Assembly: GCF_042408735.1 (NCBI RefSeq)
Contig: NZ_JBHOQV010000142.1
Coordinates: 31,634-95,633 of the forward strand
Length of the DNA: 64,000 nt
DNA from: Thermogemmatispora sp042408735
GTDB taxonomy: Bacteria; Chloroflexota; Ktedonobacteria; Ktedonobacterales; Ktedonobacteraceae
Reading direction: 5' to 3'
Of this stretch, positions 9,251-18,057 are shown piece after piece (within the stretch, counting starts at the first letter, position 1; every line of letters begins with the position of its first letter). The notes beneath the pieces are model-generated. The model had not been told where the DNA came from and made no database searches. It worked only from the letters and a program-made list of their open reading frames with translations. The position numbers and the translations under genes are program-made.

Positions 9251-9285
9251 TTCAATAGATTAATTGAAGATTGGAGGATCGTCAA
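9251..9285 (-). promoter_or_regulatory. Promoter and operator of the ArsR-rhodanese operon
   Basis: Read on the minus strand: -35 TTGACG (9285-9280), a 17-bp spacer, and -10 TAATCT (9262-9257). A perfect 6-bp inverted repeat, TTCAAT / ATTGAA (9251-9256 and 9263-9268), has the -10 hexamer as its exact spacer. This TTCAA-N-TTGAA form is typical of ArsR-family operators. Binding there would block RNA polymerase, so autorepression is predicted. Confidence 0.75.
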
Positions 9286-9375
9286 GGGCCTGGGCTGGGC
9301 TGGGTCTGGGCCGGCCCGCTCTGCTCCGCCTCCGGCGGTGGGGGCGGGCCGGCTCCAGGCGGGCTGAACCGGCTG

Positions 9376-9393
9376 GGGTGATCAAAATCACCC
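9376..9393. promoter_or_regulatory. CRP/FNR-like palindrome at the DISARM promoter
   Basis: GGGTGAT-CAAA-ATCACCC is a perfect 7-bp inverted repeat that ends one base before the -35 box of the drmD promoter. The core GTGA-N6-TCAC resembles CRP/FNR-family sites (TGTGA-N6-TCACA and TTGAT-N4-ATCAA). Its position suggests either a class II-like activator site or a repressor blocking the -35 region. Confidence 0.6.
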
Positions 9394-9394
9394 A

Positions 9395-9423
9395 TTGTAG
9401 ACAAAGATGGAGCATGTTATACT
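9395..9423 (+). promoter_or_regulatory. Promoter of the DISARM operon
   Basis: -35 TTGTAG (9395-9400), 17-bp spacer, -10 TATACT (9418-9423). The region is clearly more AT-rich than its surroundings. Transcription would start near 9430 and leave a leader of about 290 nt that holds the tetranucleotide repeat tract. Confidence 0.7.
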
Positions 9424-9492
9424 GTGAAACTGCGTTCCTGGCTGCGTACCACGATGACCGAAGCGAAGAACAGTCCAGGGATCGGTGACCGG

Positions 9493-9560
9493 CAGCCAGC
9501 CAGCCAGCCAACCAGCCAACTAACCAACCAGACAGGCAGGCAGACAGGCAGTCAGGCAGT
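9493..9560. repeat. CAGC/CCAA/CAGG tetranucleotide repeat tract in the drmD leader
   Basis: About 70 bp of near-perfect 4-bp periodicity: CAGC units drift into CAAC/TAAC and then CAGG/CAGT. It lies in the predicted untranslated leader of drmD. Similar tracts occur in several other intergenic gaps of this window. Confidence 0.85.
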
Positions 9561-9717
9561 CGAACGGTCCAGCAGGTGAGGGAGCAGCCGGCCGGCCTGC
9601 GGCCAGAGAGGGCCAGCCAGGGTGTGGTGCGGGGGCTGGGGGCGCGCGGGTCGGGTCGGGTCGGTCGTGGGGCGAGCGCGGGTCGGTCGCGGTCCCGGTG
9701 AGGAGGAACTTTCTACC

Positions 9718-12700
9718 ATGACGGCTCTTGCCCAGAAGCCACCCGCCCCTGGCCAGCTTGTCGAGGTGCGCCAGCGCCGCTACGCCGTGGCCAACGTGCG
9801 CCGTGGCCTGACGCGCCCGCTGATCATCTACCGGCAGGGTATCCTCTTTGTTCGTTCCGAGGTAGTCAATCCGTATCAGGACTATCACCTGGTCAGCCTG
9901 ACGTCGATCGAGGACGATGCCCTTGGCGAGGAGCTAGAAGTCATTTGGGAGCTGGAGCCGGGGGCGCGCATCGTGGAGGAGCGGGCCTTGCCCGAGCCTG
10001 ACGGCTTCGATGCGCCCGAGCGCCTCGATACCTTTCTCAATGCGGTGCGCTGGGGGGCGATCGCCAGCGTCGACACCCAGGCCCTGCAGGCTCCTTTCCG
10101 CAGCGGCATCGAGCTGGAGGAGTATCAGCTTGATCCGGTGGTGCGCGCCGTCGAGATGCCGCGCGTCAATCTCCTGATCGCCGACGATGTGGGCCTGGGA
10201 AAGACCATCGAGGCCGGCCTGGTGACCCTCGAGCTGCTCCTGCGCCACCGTGCCCGCCAGGTGCTGATCGTCTGCCCGGCCTCGCTGCAGATGCAGTGGC
10301 GCGACCAGATGCGCGATAAGTTCGGCCTGGAGTTCCGTATTCTCGATAGCGAGCGCCTGCGCCGCCTGCGTCGCGAGCGCGGCCTCTATGTCAACCCCTG
10401 GACCCATTACCCGCGCCTGATCACCTCGATCGATTTTTTGAAGCGCGAGCGCCTGCTTAATCTCTTCAGCGAGGCCGTGGAGGCCCAGAGGGGGGAGGGG
10501 GAGGCGACGGCGGACGGGGATGAGCGCAGGCGCCCCCGCAGGCCGCCCTCGCTGCGGCCCTTCGACCTGCTGATTGTCGATGAGGCCCACAACGTGGCGC
10601 CCGCCGGGCGCGGCCTCTACGCCACCGACTCGCAGCGCACGCGCGCCCTGCGCCGCATCGCTCCCTACTTCGAGCATAAGATTTTCATTTCGGCCACGCC
10701 CCACAATGGCTACCCGGAGAGCTTTACGGCCCTGCTGGAGCTGCTCGATCCCCAGCGCTTCGCGCGCGGGGTGCCGGTCAATCCGAAGCAGTTGCATCAG
10801 GTGATGGTCCGCCGCCTGAAGTCGGATCTGCTGGCCTGGGATGGGGCCCCCCGCTTCCCTCAGCGCCGGCTGGAGCCGCTGGTTGTCTCCTATAGCGAGG
10901 AGGAGCGCCACCTGCATCGCCTGCTGCAGGAGTATGGCCGCCTGCGCCTGGCCCGCGCGCAGGAGGGCGAGGAGCGCTTCGCGACCGAGTTCGTGCTGAA
11001 GCTGCTCAAGAAGCGCCTCTTTTCCTCCCCCGAGGCGTTTGCCCTGACGCTGCGCCAGCACCGGGAGACGCTGGAGAGCCGCTACGCCCTCAGCTCCCCC
11101 CACTCGCTCTCCTCGGGACCGGCGGTGCGCGGCCGCCAGAGGACGGGCGTTCTGCGCCGCCAGCTTGAGGAGCTGGACGAGGAGAGCGACGACGATACGG
11201 CTCTGGAGGAGGCCCAGCAGGCGGCGATGGAGGAGGCCAGCCGCCTGCTCTCGCTGCCTACGCCCGAGGAGTGGCGCCTGCTCGATGAGCTGGTGAGGCT
11301 GGCCGAGCAGGCCAGCGCCCGGGCCGATAGTAAGGCCCGCGTCTTGATCGGCTGGCTGCAGCAGACGCTCTGCCCCTCCGGCCCCGGCTCGGCCTGGCTG
11401 CCCGAGCGCGTCATTATCTTTACGGAGTATCGGGCCACGCAGAAGTGGCTCTACGACCTGTTGAGCCGCGTGGGGCTGGCCCAGGGCAGGCGCCTGCTGA
11501 TGCTCTATGGCGGGATGCCCCTGGCCGAGCGTGAGCAGGTCAAGGCGGCCTTCCAGGCCGATCCTCAGCAGTCGCCCGTGCGCATTCTGCTGGCGACCGA
11601 TGCGGCCTCCGAGGGCATCGATCTGCAGAATTATTGCCATCGCCTGCTGCACTACGAGATCCCCTGGAATCCGATGCGCCTGGAGCAGCGCAATGGCCGC
11701 GTCGATCGCCACGGCCAGCGCGCCCCCGAGGTCAATATCTACCATTTTGTCAGCAGTAAGTATCGCGATGTGCCTGCGGGCGGCCTGGAGAGCTTCGCGG
11801 TGGGCGAGCTGGAGGATGATCTGGAGTTTCTGGCCCATACGCTGCGCCGCGTGGAGGCTATCCGCACGGATCTGGGGAAGGTGGGGCCGGTGATCGCCGC
11901 GCAGGTGGAGGAGGCCATGCTGGGCCGCCGCCGCTCTCTGGATACGCGCCAGGCCGAGCAGGAGGCGGCCCCGCTGCGCTCGCTGCTGCGCCAGCAGGAG
12001 CGCCTGGAGGAGCGCATTCATCAGCTCCATGAGCGCTTGCTGCAGAGCGAGCGCGAGCTGAATATTACGCCGGAGCATGTGCGGGCGGCGGTGGAGGTGG
12101 CTCTGGAACTGGCCAAGCAGCCGCCGCTGCGGCCGGTGGAGGTGCGCGATCCCTCGGGCCAGCGCCCGCCGCTGCCGGCCTTCGCCCTGCCGGCCCTCTC
12201 GGGCAGTTGGGCCGCCTGTAAGGAGGGCCTGGCCCATCCGTTTTCGGGCCAGGAGCGCCCGGTGGTCTTCGATCATCTGCTGGCCCGCCAGCGCGATGAT
12301 GTGGTGCTGGCCCATTTGAACCATCGCCTGGTGGCGATGGCTTTGCGCTTGCTGCGCGCCGAGATCTGGTCGTCCGGCGGGCAGCGCAAGCTTTTCCGCG
12401 TGACGGCCCGCCTGGTGCGCGCTCCCCTCTCGGCTCTGCCGGTGGTGGTGGCCCATGCCCGCCTGGTGGTGCTCGGCGGCGATAGCCAGCGCCTGCACGA
12501 GGAGCTGCTGCTGGCCGGCGGGGAGCTGCGCCAGGGCCGCTTTGTCCCGCTGCCGCCCGCCGAGCTGGAGCGCTGGCTGGCTCAGGCGACGACGACTCCC
12601 GCCCCCGAGGCCCTGCGCTCCCGCCTGCAGCGGCTCTGGCCGGCCTGCGCTGAGCCGCTGCGCCAGGCGCTGGAGGCCCGCATGCAGGAGCGCCTGGTCG

Positions 12701-13023
12701 AGCTGCGCCGCGTGCTCCGGGAGCGCGAGCAGAAGGAGATCCGCGATACGCGCGCCGTGCTCCGCGAGCTGCGCCGCTCGATCGAGCAGGAGCTGGCTCA
12801 GCCTTCGGTGAGGCAGATGGAGCTGTTTTCGAAAGTGGAGTACGAGGAGTACGAGCGCAATTGCGCCGCCCTGCGCCGCCGCTTGCAGCAGATCGATCTG
12901 GAGCTTGAGCAGGAGCCGGAGCTGATTCGCCGCCGCTTCGAGAATCCTCAGCCGCGCCTCTTCCCGGTGGCCCTCTCTTTCCTGGTCCCGGAGCATCTGG
13001 CTTCGTCGGCTGGGCTGGGCTGA
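9718..13023 (+). CDS. drmD: DISARM SNF2-like helicase DrmD
   Basis: A 1101-residue superfamily 2 (SNF2/RapA-like) helicase. The P-loop DDVGLGKTIEAGL is near residues 155-167, the Walker B DEAH box is near 288, and motif III-like ISATPHNG is near 325. The C-terminal helicase domain has VIIFTEYRATQKWL, ATDAASEGIDLQ and motif VI QRNGRVDRHGQ. A long charged, coiled-coil-rich tail follows. ATG 9718 has an AGGAGGAA site. Helicase, Eco57I-like methylase, DrmA and DrmB in this order define class 1 DISARM, a phage-restriction system. DrmD is the class-specific helicase. It is the first gene of the operon, with a 268-bp gap to drmMI. Confidence 0.9.
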   Translation: MTALAQKPPAPGQLVEVRQRRYAVANVRRGLTRPLIIYRQGILFVRSEVVNPYQDYHLVSLTSIEDDALGEELEVIWELEPGARIVEERALPEPDGFDAPERLDTFLNAVRWGAIASVDTQALQAPFRSGIELEEYQLDPVVRAVEMPRVNLLIADDVGLGKTIEAGLVTLELLLRHRARQVLIVCPASLQMQWRDQMRDKFGLEFRILDSERLRRLRRERGLYVNPWTHYPRLITSIDFLKRERLLNLFSEAVEAQRGEGEATADGDERRRPRRPPSLRPFDLLIVDEAHNVAPAGRGLYATDSQRTRALRRIAPYFEHKIFISATPHNGYPESFTALLELLDPQRFARGVPVNPKQLHQVMVRRLKSDLLAWDGAPRFPQRRLEPLVVSYSEEERHLHRLLQEYGRLRLARAQEGEERFATEFVLKLLKKRLFSSPEAFALTLRQHRETLESRYALSSPHSLSSGPAVRGRQRTGVLRRQLEELDEESDDDTALEEAQQAAMEEASRLLSLPTPEEWRLLDELVRLAEQASARADSKARVLIGWLQQTLCPSGPGSAWLPERVIIFTEYRATQKWLYDLLSRVGLAQGRRLLMLYGGMPLAEREQVKAAFQADPQQSPVRILLATDAASEGIDLQNYCHRLLHYEIPWNPMRLEQRNGRVDRHGQRAPEVNIYHFVSSKYRDVPAGGLESFAVGELEDDLEFLAHTLRRVEAIRTDLGKVGPVIAAQVEEAMLGRRRSLDTRQAEQEAAPLRSLLRQQERLEERIHQLHERLLQSERELNITPEHVRAAVEVALELAKQPPLRPVEVRDPSGQRPPLPAFALPALSGSWAACKEGLAHPFSGQERPVVFDHLLARQRDDVVLAHLNHRLVAMALRLLRAEIWSSGGQRKLFRVTARLVRAPLSALPVVVAHARLVVLGGDSQRLHEELLLAGGELRQGRFVPLPPAELERWLAQATTTPAPEALRSRLQRLWPACAEPLRQALEARMQERLVELRRVLREREQKEIRDTRAVLRELRRSIEQELAQPSVRQMELFSKVEYEEYERNCAALRRRLQQIDLELEQEPELIRRRFENPQPRLFPVALSFLVPEHLASSAGLG

Positions 13024-13196
13024 GGTGGCCGCTCTGGTCCGCTCTGGGCCAGCCAGGCTCCGCCGGGAGGGCAAACGGCGTGTCGGCCGCTTGCCTGGCT
13101 CTGTTGTGTCTTCTGGCCAGGGCTCCCTGTGGCTCGCGGGGGGAGCCGCTTGTCTGGCTGCTTTTTGTCCGGCTGGCTGATGGGCTGGCGGGGCGG

Positions 13197-13232
13197 TCGG
13201 TGGCTGGCTGGCTGCCTGGCTGCCAGGCGGCC
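13197..13232. repeat. CTGG/CTGC-rich repeat in the drmD-drmMI gap
   Basis: The 268-bp space between drmD and drmMI contains a run of CTGG and CTGC units, the complement-type version of the CAGC tract in the drmD leader. Nothing else recognisable lies in the gap; no terminator is seen, so drmD and drmMI are probably cotranscribed. Confidence 0.6.
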
Positions 13233-13291
13233 CGCGGCGCGCCCGCCTGGGCCTGCTATCCGCCGGCATGTTCAGGAAAGGTGGCTGTTGT

Positions 13292-16200
13292 ATGTCGGTT
13301 GCTCGTCAGCATGCTGAGTGGCTGTCGTTGTTGGAGGTTTCCGGCCCCTTTTTGAGTCTGGAGGTGGTGCAGCGCGTCTTTCCGCAGGGTCTGGATAGTC
13401 CTCCCGCTGAGGGGGAGCTGCGCCGCGCTCTGCGGGCGGCTTATGAGGAGTGGGCGGCTCCCGAGTCGGGCTGGCGCGTGGAGCCGCGTTTGCATGAGTT
13501 GTGGCTGCGCTTTGTCTTGAGGGAGGTCCTGGGCTGGCCGCAGGAGTGGCTGGCCGAGGGGGAGGGGCTGCCCGCCGGGCTGGAGGCCCCGGCCCCCGAT
13601 CCGACCTGTACGGAGGTCCTGCGCCCCGATCTGGCCCTGCTGGAGCCGGAGGGGGGCCGCCCGCGCCTGTTGGTGCAGTTCTGGCCGCCGACGCAGTCTC
13701 TGGAGAAGGCTCCTCCCCGCGCGCAGTGGCTGGCTTCGCCGGCGACGCGCATGATGGAGCTGCTGCATGCCTGCGGGGTGCGCCTGGGCCTGGTGACCAA
13801 TGGGGAGCGCTGGATGCTGGTCCATGCGCCGCGCGGGGAGACGACCTGCTATGTGACCTGGTCGGCCCCGCTCTGGTTGGAGGAGCCGCTGACTCTGCGC
13901 TCCTTCTGGGCCTTGCTCTCTCCGGCCCGCCTCTTCGGGGTGCCTCCGGAGGAGACCCTGGAGGGCTTGCTCGATCAGAGCGCCGCCTATCAGCAGGAGG
14001 TGACGACTCAGCTCGGCTACCAGGTGCGCCGCGCTCTGGAGGTGCTGGTGCAGTCGCTCGATGAGGTGGACCGCGATATGGAGCGCTCGCTGCTGCGCTC
14101 GGTCTCGGAGGAGGGCTTGTTCGAGGCGGCTCTGACGGTCATGATGCGCCTGGTGGTGCTGCTGTCGGCCGAGGAGCGCGGGCTGTTGTTGTTGGGTCAT
14201 CCGATCTATGATCAGCATTATGCGGTCTCGACGTTGCAGGCTCAGTTGCGCGAGCTGGCCGATCAGGTGAGCGAGGAGGTGCTCGAGCGCCGCTTCGATG
14301 CCTGGAGCCGCTTGCTGGCGACTTTCCGCCTGGTCTTCGCCGGTTCGCCTCACCCGGAGCTGGAGCTGCCGGCCTACGGCGGCTCGCTCTTCGATCCGGA
14401 TCGCTTCCCGTTCCTGGAGGGCCGCCCGCAGGGGTCGCTCTGGTATCAGACGCCGGCCCGGCCGCCGCGGGTCCATAATCGGACGGTGCTGCATTTGCTG
14501 GAGGCTCTGCAGTTTCTGGAGGCCCGCGGGCTGGATGGCTCGCTGGAGCGCCGCCGGGTCTCGTTCCGCGCTCTGGATGTGGAGCAGATCGGCCATGTCT
14601 ATGAGGGCTTGCTGGATCATGGGGTGCGCCGGGCCTCGGAGCCGATCCTCGGTCTGGCCTGGCCGCGCCGCCGCGAGTGCGAGCTGCCGCTGAGCTGGCT
14701 GGAGGAGCGGGCCGCGGCGGGCCGCGAGGCGCTGCTGGCCTCTCTGGCGGAGCGGACGGGGACCGAGGCGGCCGTCCTGGCCCGCGCGCTGGATCGCCCG
14801 CCGGAGCAGTGGCCTTTCCGCCTGGATCAGTTGCGTACGGCCTGCAATAACGATGAGGCGCTTTTTGGCCGCGTCTGCCGCTTCGCCGGGCTGCTGCGGA
14901 CGGATACCTTCGGGCGGCCGCTGGTGATTCTGCCTGGCTCGTTCTATGTGACGGAGGGGCCGGAGCGCCGCCTGACGGGGACGCATTATACGCCGCGCTG
15001 GCTGACGGAGGAGCTGGTGCGCTCGGCTCTGGAGCCGCTGGTCTATGAGGGGCTGGCCGAGGGGCGCCCGCGCGAGGAGTGGCGCCTGCGCTCGCCGCGC
15101 GCTATTCTGGGGCTGCGGGTCTGCGATTTTGCTATGGGGTCGGGGGCGATTCTGGTCCAGGTCGGCCGCTTTCTGGCGGAGAAGCTGCAGGAGGCCTGGC
15201 GGGCGGCGGAGGAGGCGGAGGCCCTCCAGGCCCGGGTGGAGGCCCGGCCCGCCCGCCGCCTGTCGCTGGCCGGGGAGCCGCTGCCGGCGGGGGATGAGGC
15301 GCCGCCGGCGCCCGCCGCCCTGCCCCCGGAGGCGGCGGCCCTGCCCTCGCTGGCGGCCCTGACGCCCGAGGGGCTGCCGCGCTCCCAGGAGCTGGATGAG
15401 CCGCTGCCGGCGGAGGCGGAGGAGCGGGAGGCGCTGGCGCTGCGCCTGGTGGCGGAGCATTGTCTCTATGGGGTGGATCGCAATCCTTTGGCGGTGCAGA
15501 TGGCGCAGGTCTCGCTCTGGCTGGTGACGATGCGCCGCGGGCGCCCGCTGCCTTTCCTGGGCCATGCTCTGCGCTGCGGCGATGCCCTGCTGGGCCTCCA
15601 TCTGCGGCAGGTGCTGCGCTTTTCGCTGGCTGCCGATTCGCCCGAGCAGCCCTGGCTGGGGGAGTTGCTGCGCCAGGCTCTGGCCCTGGCCCTCGAGCGG
15701 CGCCGCCGCATCCACGCTCTGGCGGAGACGGATCTCTACGCCGTGGCCCTCAAGCAGCAGTGGCAGGAGGAGGCGGAGGCGGCCCTGGCTCTGCTGCGCC
15801 TGGGGGCCGATCTGCTGGTGGCGCTGGAGCTGCTGCCGGAGGAGGAGCGCCGGCGCCAGGCCGGCCGTCTGCTGGATGAGTATCATGTGCTGGTGACGGG
15901 CCTGCAGGAGGTCTGGCACCAGCCGCTGACGGCCCTGACGCGGGCTGCGCAGGAGGGGGCCTACGAGCGGCTGCGCGCGCTGGTCGATGCCCTGCTCGGG
16001 GGCCGCCGCCCCTTCCACTGGTGCCTGGAGTTTCCCGAGGTCTTTGTGGAGGATCTGGAGGGGAGCCTGGATGAGCCGCGGACGGGCTTTATGGCCCTGG
16101 TCAGCAATCCGCCGTTTATGGGGGGCCAGCGCATTACGGGGGCCTTGGGGAGGCCCTACCGCGAGTATCTGGTGCGCTGGCTGGCCGGGGGCCGGCGCGG

Positions 16201-17707
16201 CAGCGCCGATCTGTGCGCCTACTTCTATCTGCGGGCGACGGAGCTGGTGCGCCCGGGCGGGCTGTGCGGGCTGCTGGCGACGAATACGATCGCTCAGGGG
16301 GATACGCGCGAGGTGGGCCTGGAGCAGATCGTGGCCCGCGGCTGGTCGATCGTGCAGGCGGTGCGCAGCCGGCGCTGGCCGGGCGAGGCCAGCCTGGAGG
16401 TGGCCCAGGTCTGGCTCTACCGCGGCTCCTGGGGCGGCCCCTGCCGGCTGGATGAGCGCCCGGTCGCGGCCATCTCGCCGTTTCTGACGGCGGGCGAGGA
16501 GGGCCAGGGCCGACCCTACCGCCTGGCCGCCAACGCCGGCAAGTCCTTTATCGGCTCGTACGTGCTGGGGATGGGCTTCGTGCTCTCGCCGGAGGAGGCC
16601 GCCGCCCTGCTGGCCAGGGACCCGCGCAACCGCGAGGTGCTCTTTCCGTACCTGAACGGCGAGGACCTCAATTCGCGCCCCGACCAGTCGCCCAGCCGCT
16701 GGGTGATCAATTTCCACGATTGGCCCCTGGAGCGCGCCGAGCAGTACCCCGCCTGCCTGCAGATCGTGCGCCAGAAGGTCAAACCGCAGCGCGAGCGCCA
16801 GAATGACAGGCAAGGCAAGGAAAAATGGTGGCGTTTTTTGCGCACTCGGCCCGAGCTGCACGCCGCCATCGAGGGTAAGGAGCGGGTGCTGGTCATTGCT
16901 TTAGTTACAACGCATCTTGCTGCTGCTTTTTGTCCTACCGGATGGGTCTATGCTCATAAATGCTGCGTTTTCGTATTAGATAAATGGCAGCATTTTGCGC
17001 TCATCCAGTCCAGCATTCATGAGATCTGGGCCCGCTCATACTCTTCTACTCTCGCCCGCGCGCTCAATTACTCGCCCTCCGACTGTTTCGAGACCTTTCC
17101 CTTTCCGGAGGAGGAGGGCCTGCGCGGCCTGGAAGAGATCGGCCAGCGCTACTACGAGCGGCGGCAGGCCATCATGCGCGCCTGGCAGGTGGGCCTGACC
17201 CAGCTCTACAACAGCTTCCACGACCCCCGAGACGAGCGGCCCGAGATCCTCGAGCTGCGCGCCCTGCACCGCCAGATGGACCAGGCCGTTGCCGGCGCCT
17301 ACGGCTGGTCTGACCTTGACCTGGGCCACGGCTTCCACCAGACCCCCCAGGGCCTGCGCTACACCCTCAGCCCCGAGGCGCGGCGGGCGGTCCTGCAGCG
17401 CCTGCTGGCCCTCAACCACCGGCGCTACGCCCACGAGGTTGCCCTCGGCCTGCACAGCGGCGGCCCGGCCAGGGGCAAGAGCGCCGCCCGCCCCGGCGCC
17501 CCCAAAGGCGAGCGGCCCCGGCCCGGGTCGGGGCCGGAGCCGGGACCGGAGCCGGGGCCACCCGCGCGGCGCCTGCGCGAGTCCGCCGCCGCCTACCAGG
17601 TCGGGCCGCTCATCCCCATCGGCGAAGCCGACGGTCCCGCCGGCCCCGCCGGCCGGCCGGGCGACGACGACCAGGGTGAGGCCGCCCCCAAAGCCGCCCG
17701 CGGCTAA
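13292..17707 (+). CDS. drmMI: DISARM class I DNA methyltransferase DrmMI
   Basis: A 1471-residue Eco57I/BREX-like N6-adenine methyltransferase, the self-marking enzyme of class 1 DISARM. Motif I appears as DFAMGSGAILVQ (near residue 612), the acidic motif as YGVDRNPLAVQMAQ, and the catalytic motif IV as SNPPF (near 939). A target-recognition-like part follows. The last 80 residues are Pro/Gly/Arg-rich and probably disordered. ATG 13292 has an AGGAAAGGTGG site; ATG 13268 is possible. Bases near 16890-17010 are markedly AT-richer than the rest of the gene. Codon choice shifts from GAG/GAT-rich to GAC/ATC-rich from about 16.5 kb on. The gap of 350 bp to drmA is unusually long for an operon. Confidence 0.9.
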   Translation: MSVARQHAEWLSLLEVSGPFLSLEVVQRVFPQGLDSPPAEGELRRALRAAYEEWAAPESGWRVEPRLHELWLRFVLREVLGWPQEWLAEGEGLPAGLEAPAPDPTCTEVLRPDLALLEPEGGRPRLLVQFWPPTQSLEKAPPRAQWLASPATRMMELLHACGVRLGLVTNGERWMLVHAPRGETTCYVTWSAPLWLEEPLTLRSFWALLSPARLFGVPPEETLEGLLDQSAAYQQEVTTQLGYQVRRALEVLVQSLDEVDRDMERSLLRSVSEEGLFEAALTVMMRLVVLLSAEERGLLLLGHPIYDQHYAVSTLQAQLRELADQVSEEVLERRFDAWSRLLATFRLVFAGSPHPELELPAYGGSLFDPDRFPFLEGRPQGSLWYQTPARPPRVHNRTVLHLLEALQFLEARGLDGSLERRRVSFRALDVEQIGHVYEGLLDHGVRRASEPILGLAWPRRRECELPLSWLEERAAAGREALLASLAERTGTEAAVLARALDRPPEQWPFRLDQLRTACNNDEALFGRVCRFAGLLRTDTFGRPLVILPGSFYVTEGPERRLTGTHYTPRWLTEELVRSALEPLVYEGLAEGRPREEWRLRSPRAILGLRVCDFAMGSGAILVQVGRFLAEKLQEAWRAAEEAEALQARVEARPARRLSLAGEPLPAGDEAPPAPAALPPEAAALPSLAALTPEGLPRSQELDEPLPAEAEEREALALRLVAEHCLYGVDRNPLAVQMAQVSLWLVTMRRGRPLPFLGHALRCGDALLGLHLRQVLRFSLAADSPEQPWLGELLRQALALALERRRRIHALAETDLYAVALKQQWQEEAEAALALLRLGADLLVALELLPEEERRRQAGRLLDEYHVLVTGLQEVWHQPLTALTRAAQEGAYERLRALVDALLGGRRPFHWCLEFPEVFVEDLEGSLDEPRTGFMALVSNPPFMGGQRITGALGRPYREYLVRWLAGGRRGSADLCAYFYLRATELVRPGGLCGLLATNTIAQGDTREVGLEQIVARGWSIVQAVRSRRWPGEASLEVAQVWLYRGSWGGPCRLDERPVAAISPFLTAGEEGQGRPYRLAANAGKSFIGSYVLGMGFVLSPEEAAALLARDPRNREVLFPYLNGEDLNSRPDQSPSRWVINFHDWPLERAEQYPACLQIVRQKVKPQRERQNDRQGKEKWWRFLRTRPELHAAIEGKERVLVIALVTTHLAAAFCPTGWVYAHKCCVFVLDKWQHFALIQSSIHEIWARSYSSTLARALNYSPSDCFETFPFPEEEGLRGLEEIGQRYYERRQAIMRAWQVGLTQLYNSFHDPRDERPEILELRALHRQMDQAVAGAYGWSDLDLGHGFHQTPQGLRYTLSPEARRAVLQRLLALNHRRYAHEVALGLHSGGPARGKSAARPGAPKGERPRPGSGPEPGPEPGPPARRLRESAAAYQVGPLIPIGEADGPAGPAGRPGDDDQGEAAPKAARG

Positions 17708-18057
17708 GCCCGGCCTGGCCCAGCCCAGCCGGGCGGCCCGGGCCGGGCCAGGCAGGTCCGGGCCGCCCGCCGCCCGGCGCATCTACATGAAAAACTCTTC
17801 ATGTTACTCGATATATTTCCTTTCGTTAATGGGAATAGAAGGGAGGAGCCGGGGTTCGGTCTCACAACCGACGCCCTCTTTCAAAAGCGCTGGCCGGTCT
17901 ATGGCCCAGGCCTGAGCGAGCCAGTGACATCGTTCACCACTGCTGCGTCCGCCCCGGCGCTCCCTTTCTACTCCAGTTCACCGTCGTTCTGCGCGGCGCC
18001 GGCCCCTCGGGCGGCCAGAGGCAGGCGGGCTGAGCGGGCCGGAGAGGAAGGCACAGC
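17708..18057. other. 350-bp gap between drmMI and drmA
   Basis: The gap starts GC-rich, then has an AT-rich patch at about 17786-17835 with the inverted repeat described separately and a TATATT that could be a -10 box. No convincing -35 is seen and no gene. It probably holds a second promoter for drmA-drmB. Confidence 0.5.
17785..17804. promoter_or_regulatory. Inverted repeat ACATGA-N8-TCATGT upstream of drmA
   Basis: ACATGAA and TTCATGT form a perfect 7-bp inverted repeat with a 6-bp spacer, in an AT-rich patch 254 bp upstream of drmA. The same ACATGA-N8-TCATGT arrangement occurs at 29198-29217 upstream of the esterase gene. It is a candidate operator for a dimeric regulator; the regulator is not identified. 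Confidence 0.55.

Noticed and set aside
9640..9700. GGGTC-type repeats before drmD as a G-quadruplex or riboswitch
   Set aside because: The run is short and irregular and no known leader RNA fold is visible. It is probably just low-complexity DNA.
13256..16861. A 1201-residue open frame on the minus strand opposite drmMI, and similar long antisense frames opposite drmD (9934-13269), hyuA (244-2499) and the GH3 gene (34060-36966)
   Set aside because: They are complements of well-supported genes in GC-rich DNA. Their translations are rich in Arg, Gln, His and Ala, with no domain and no ribosome-binding site.
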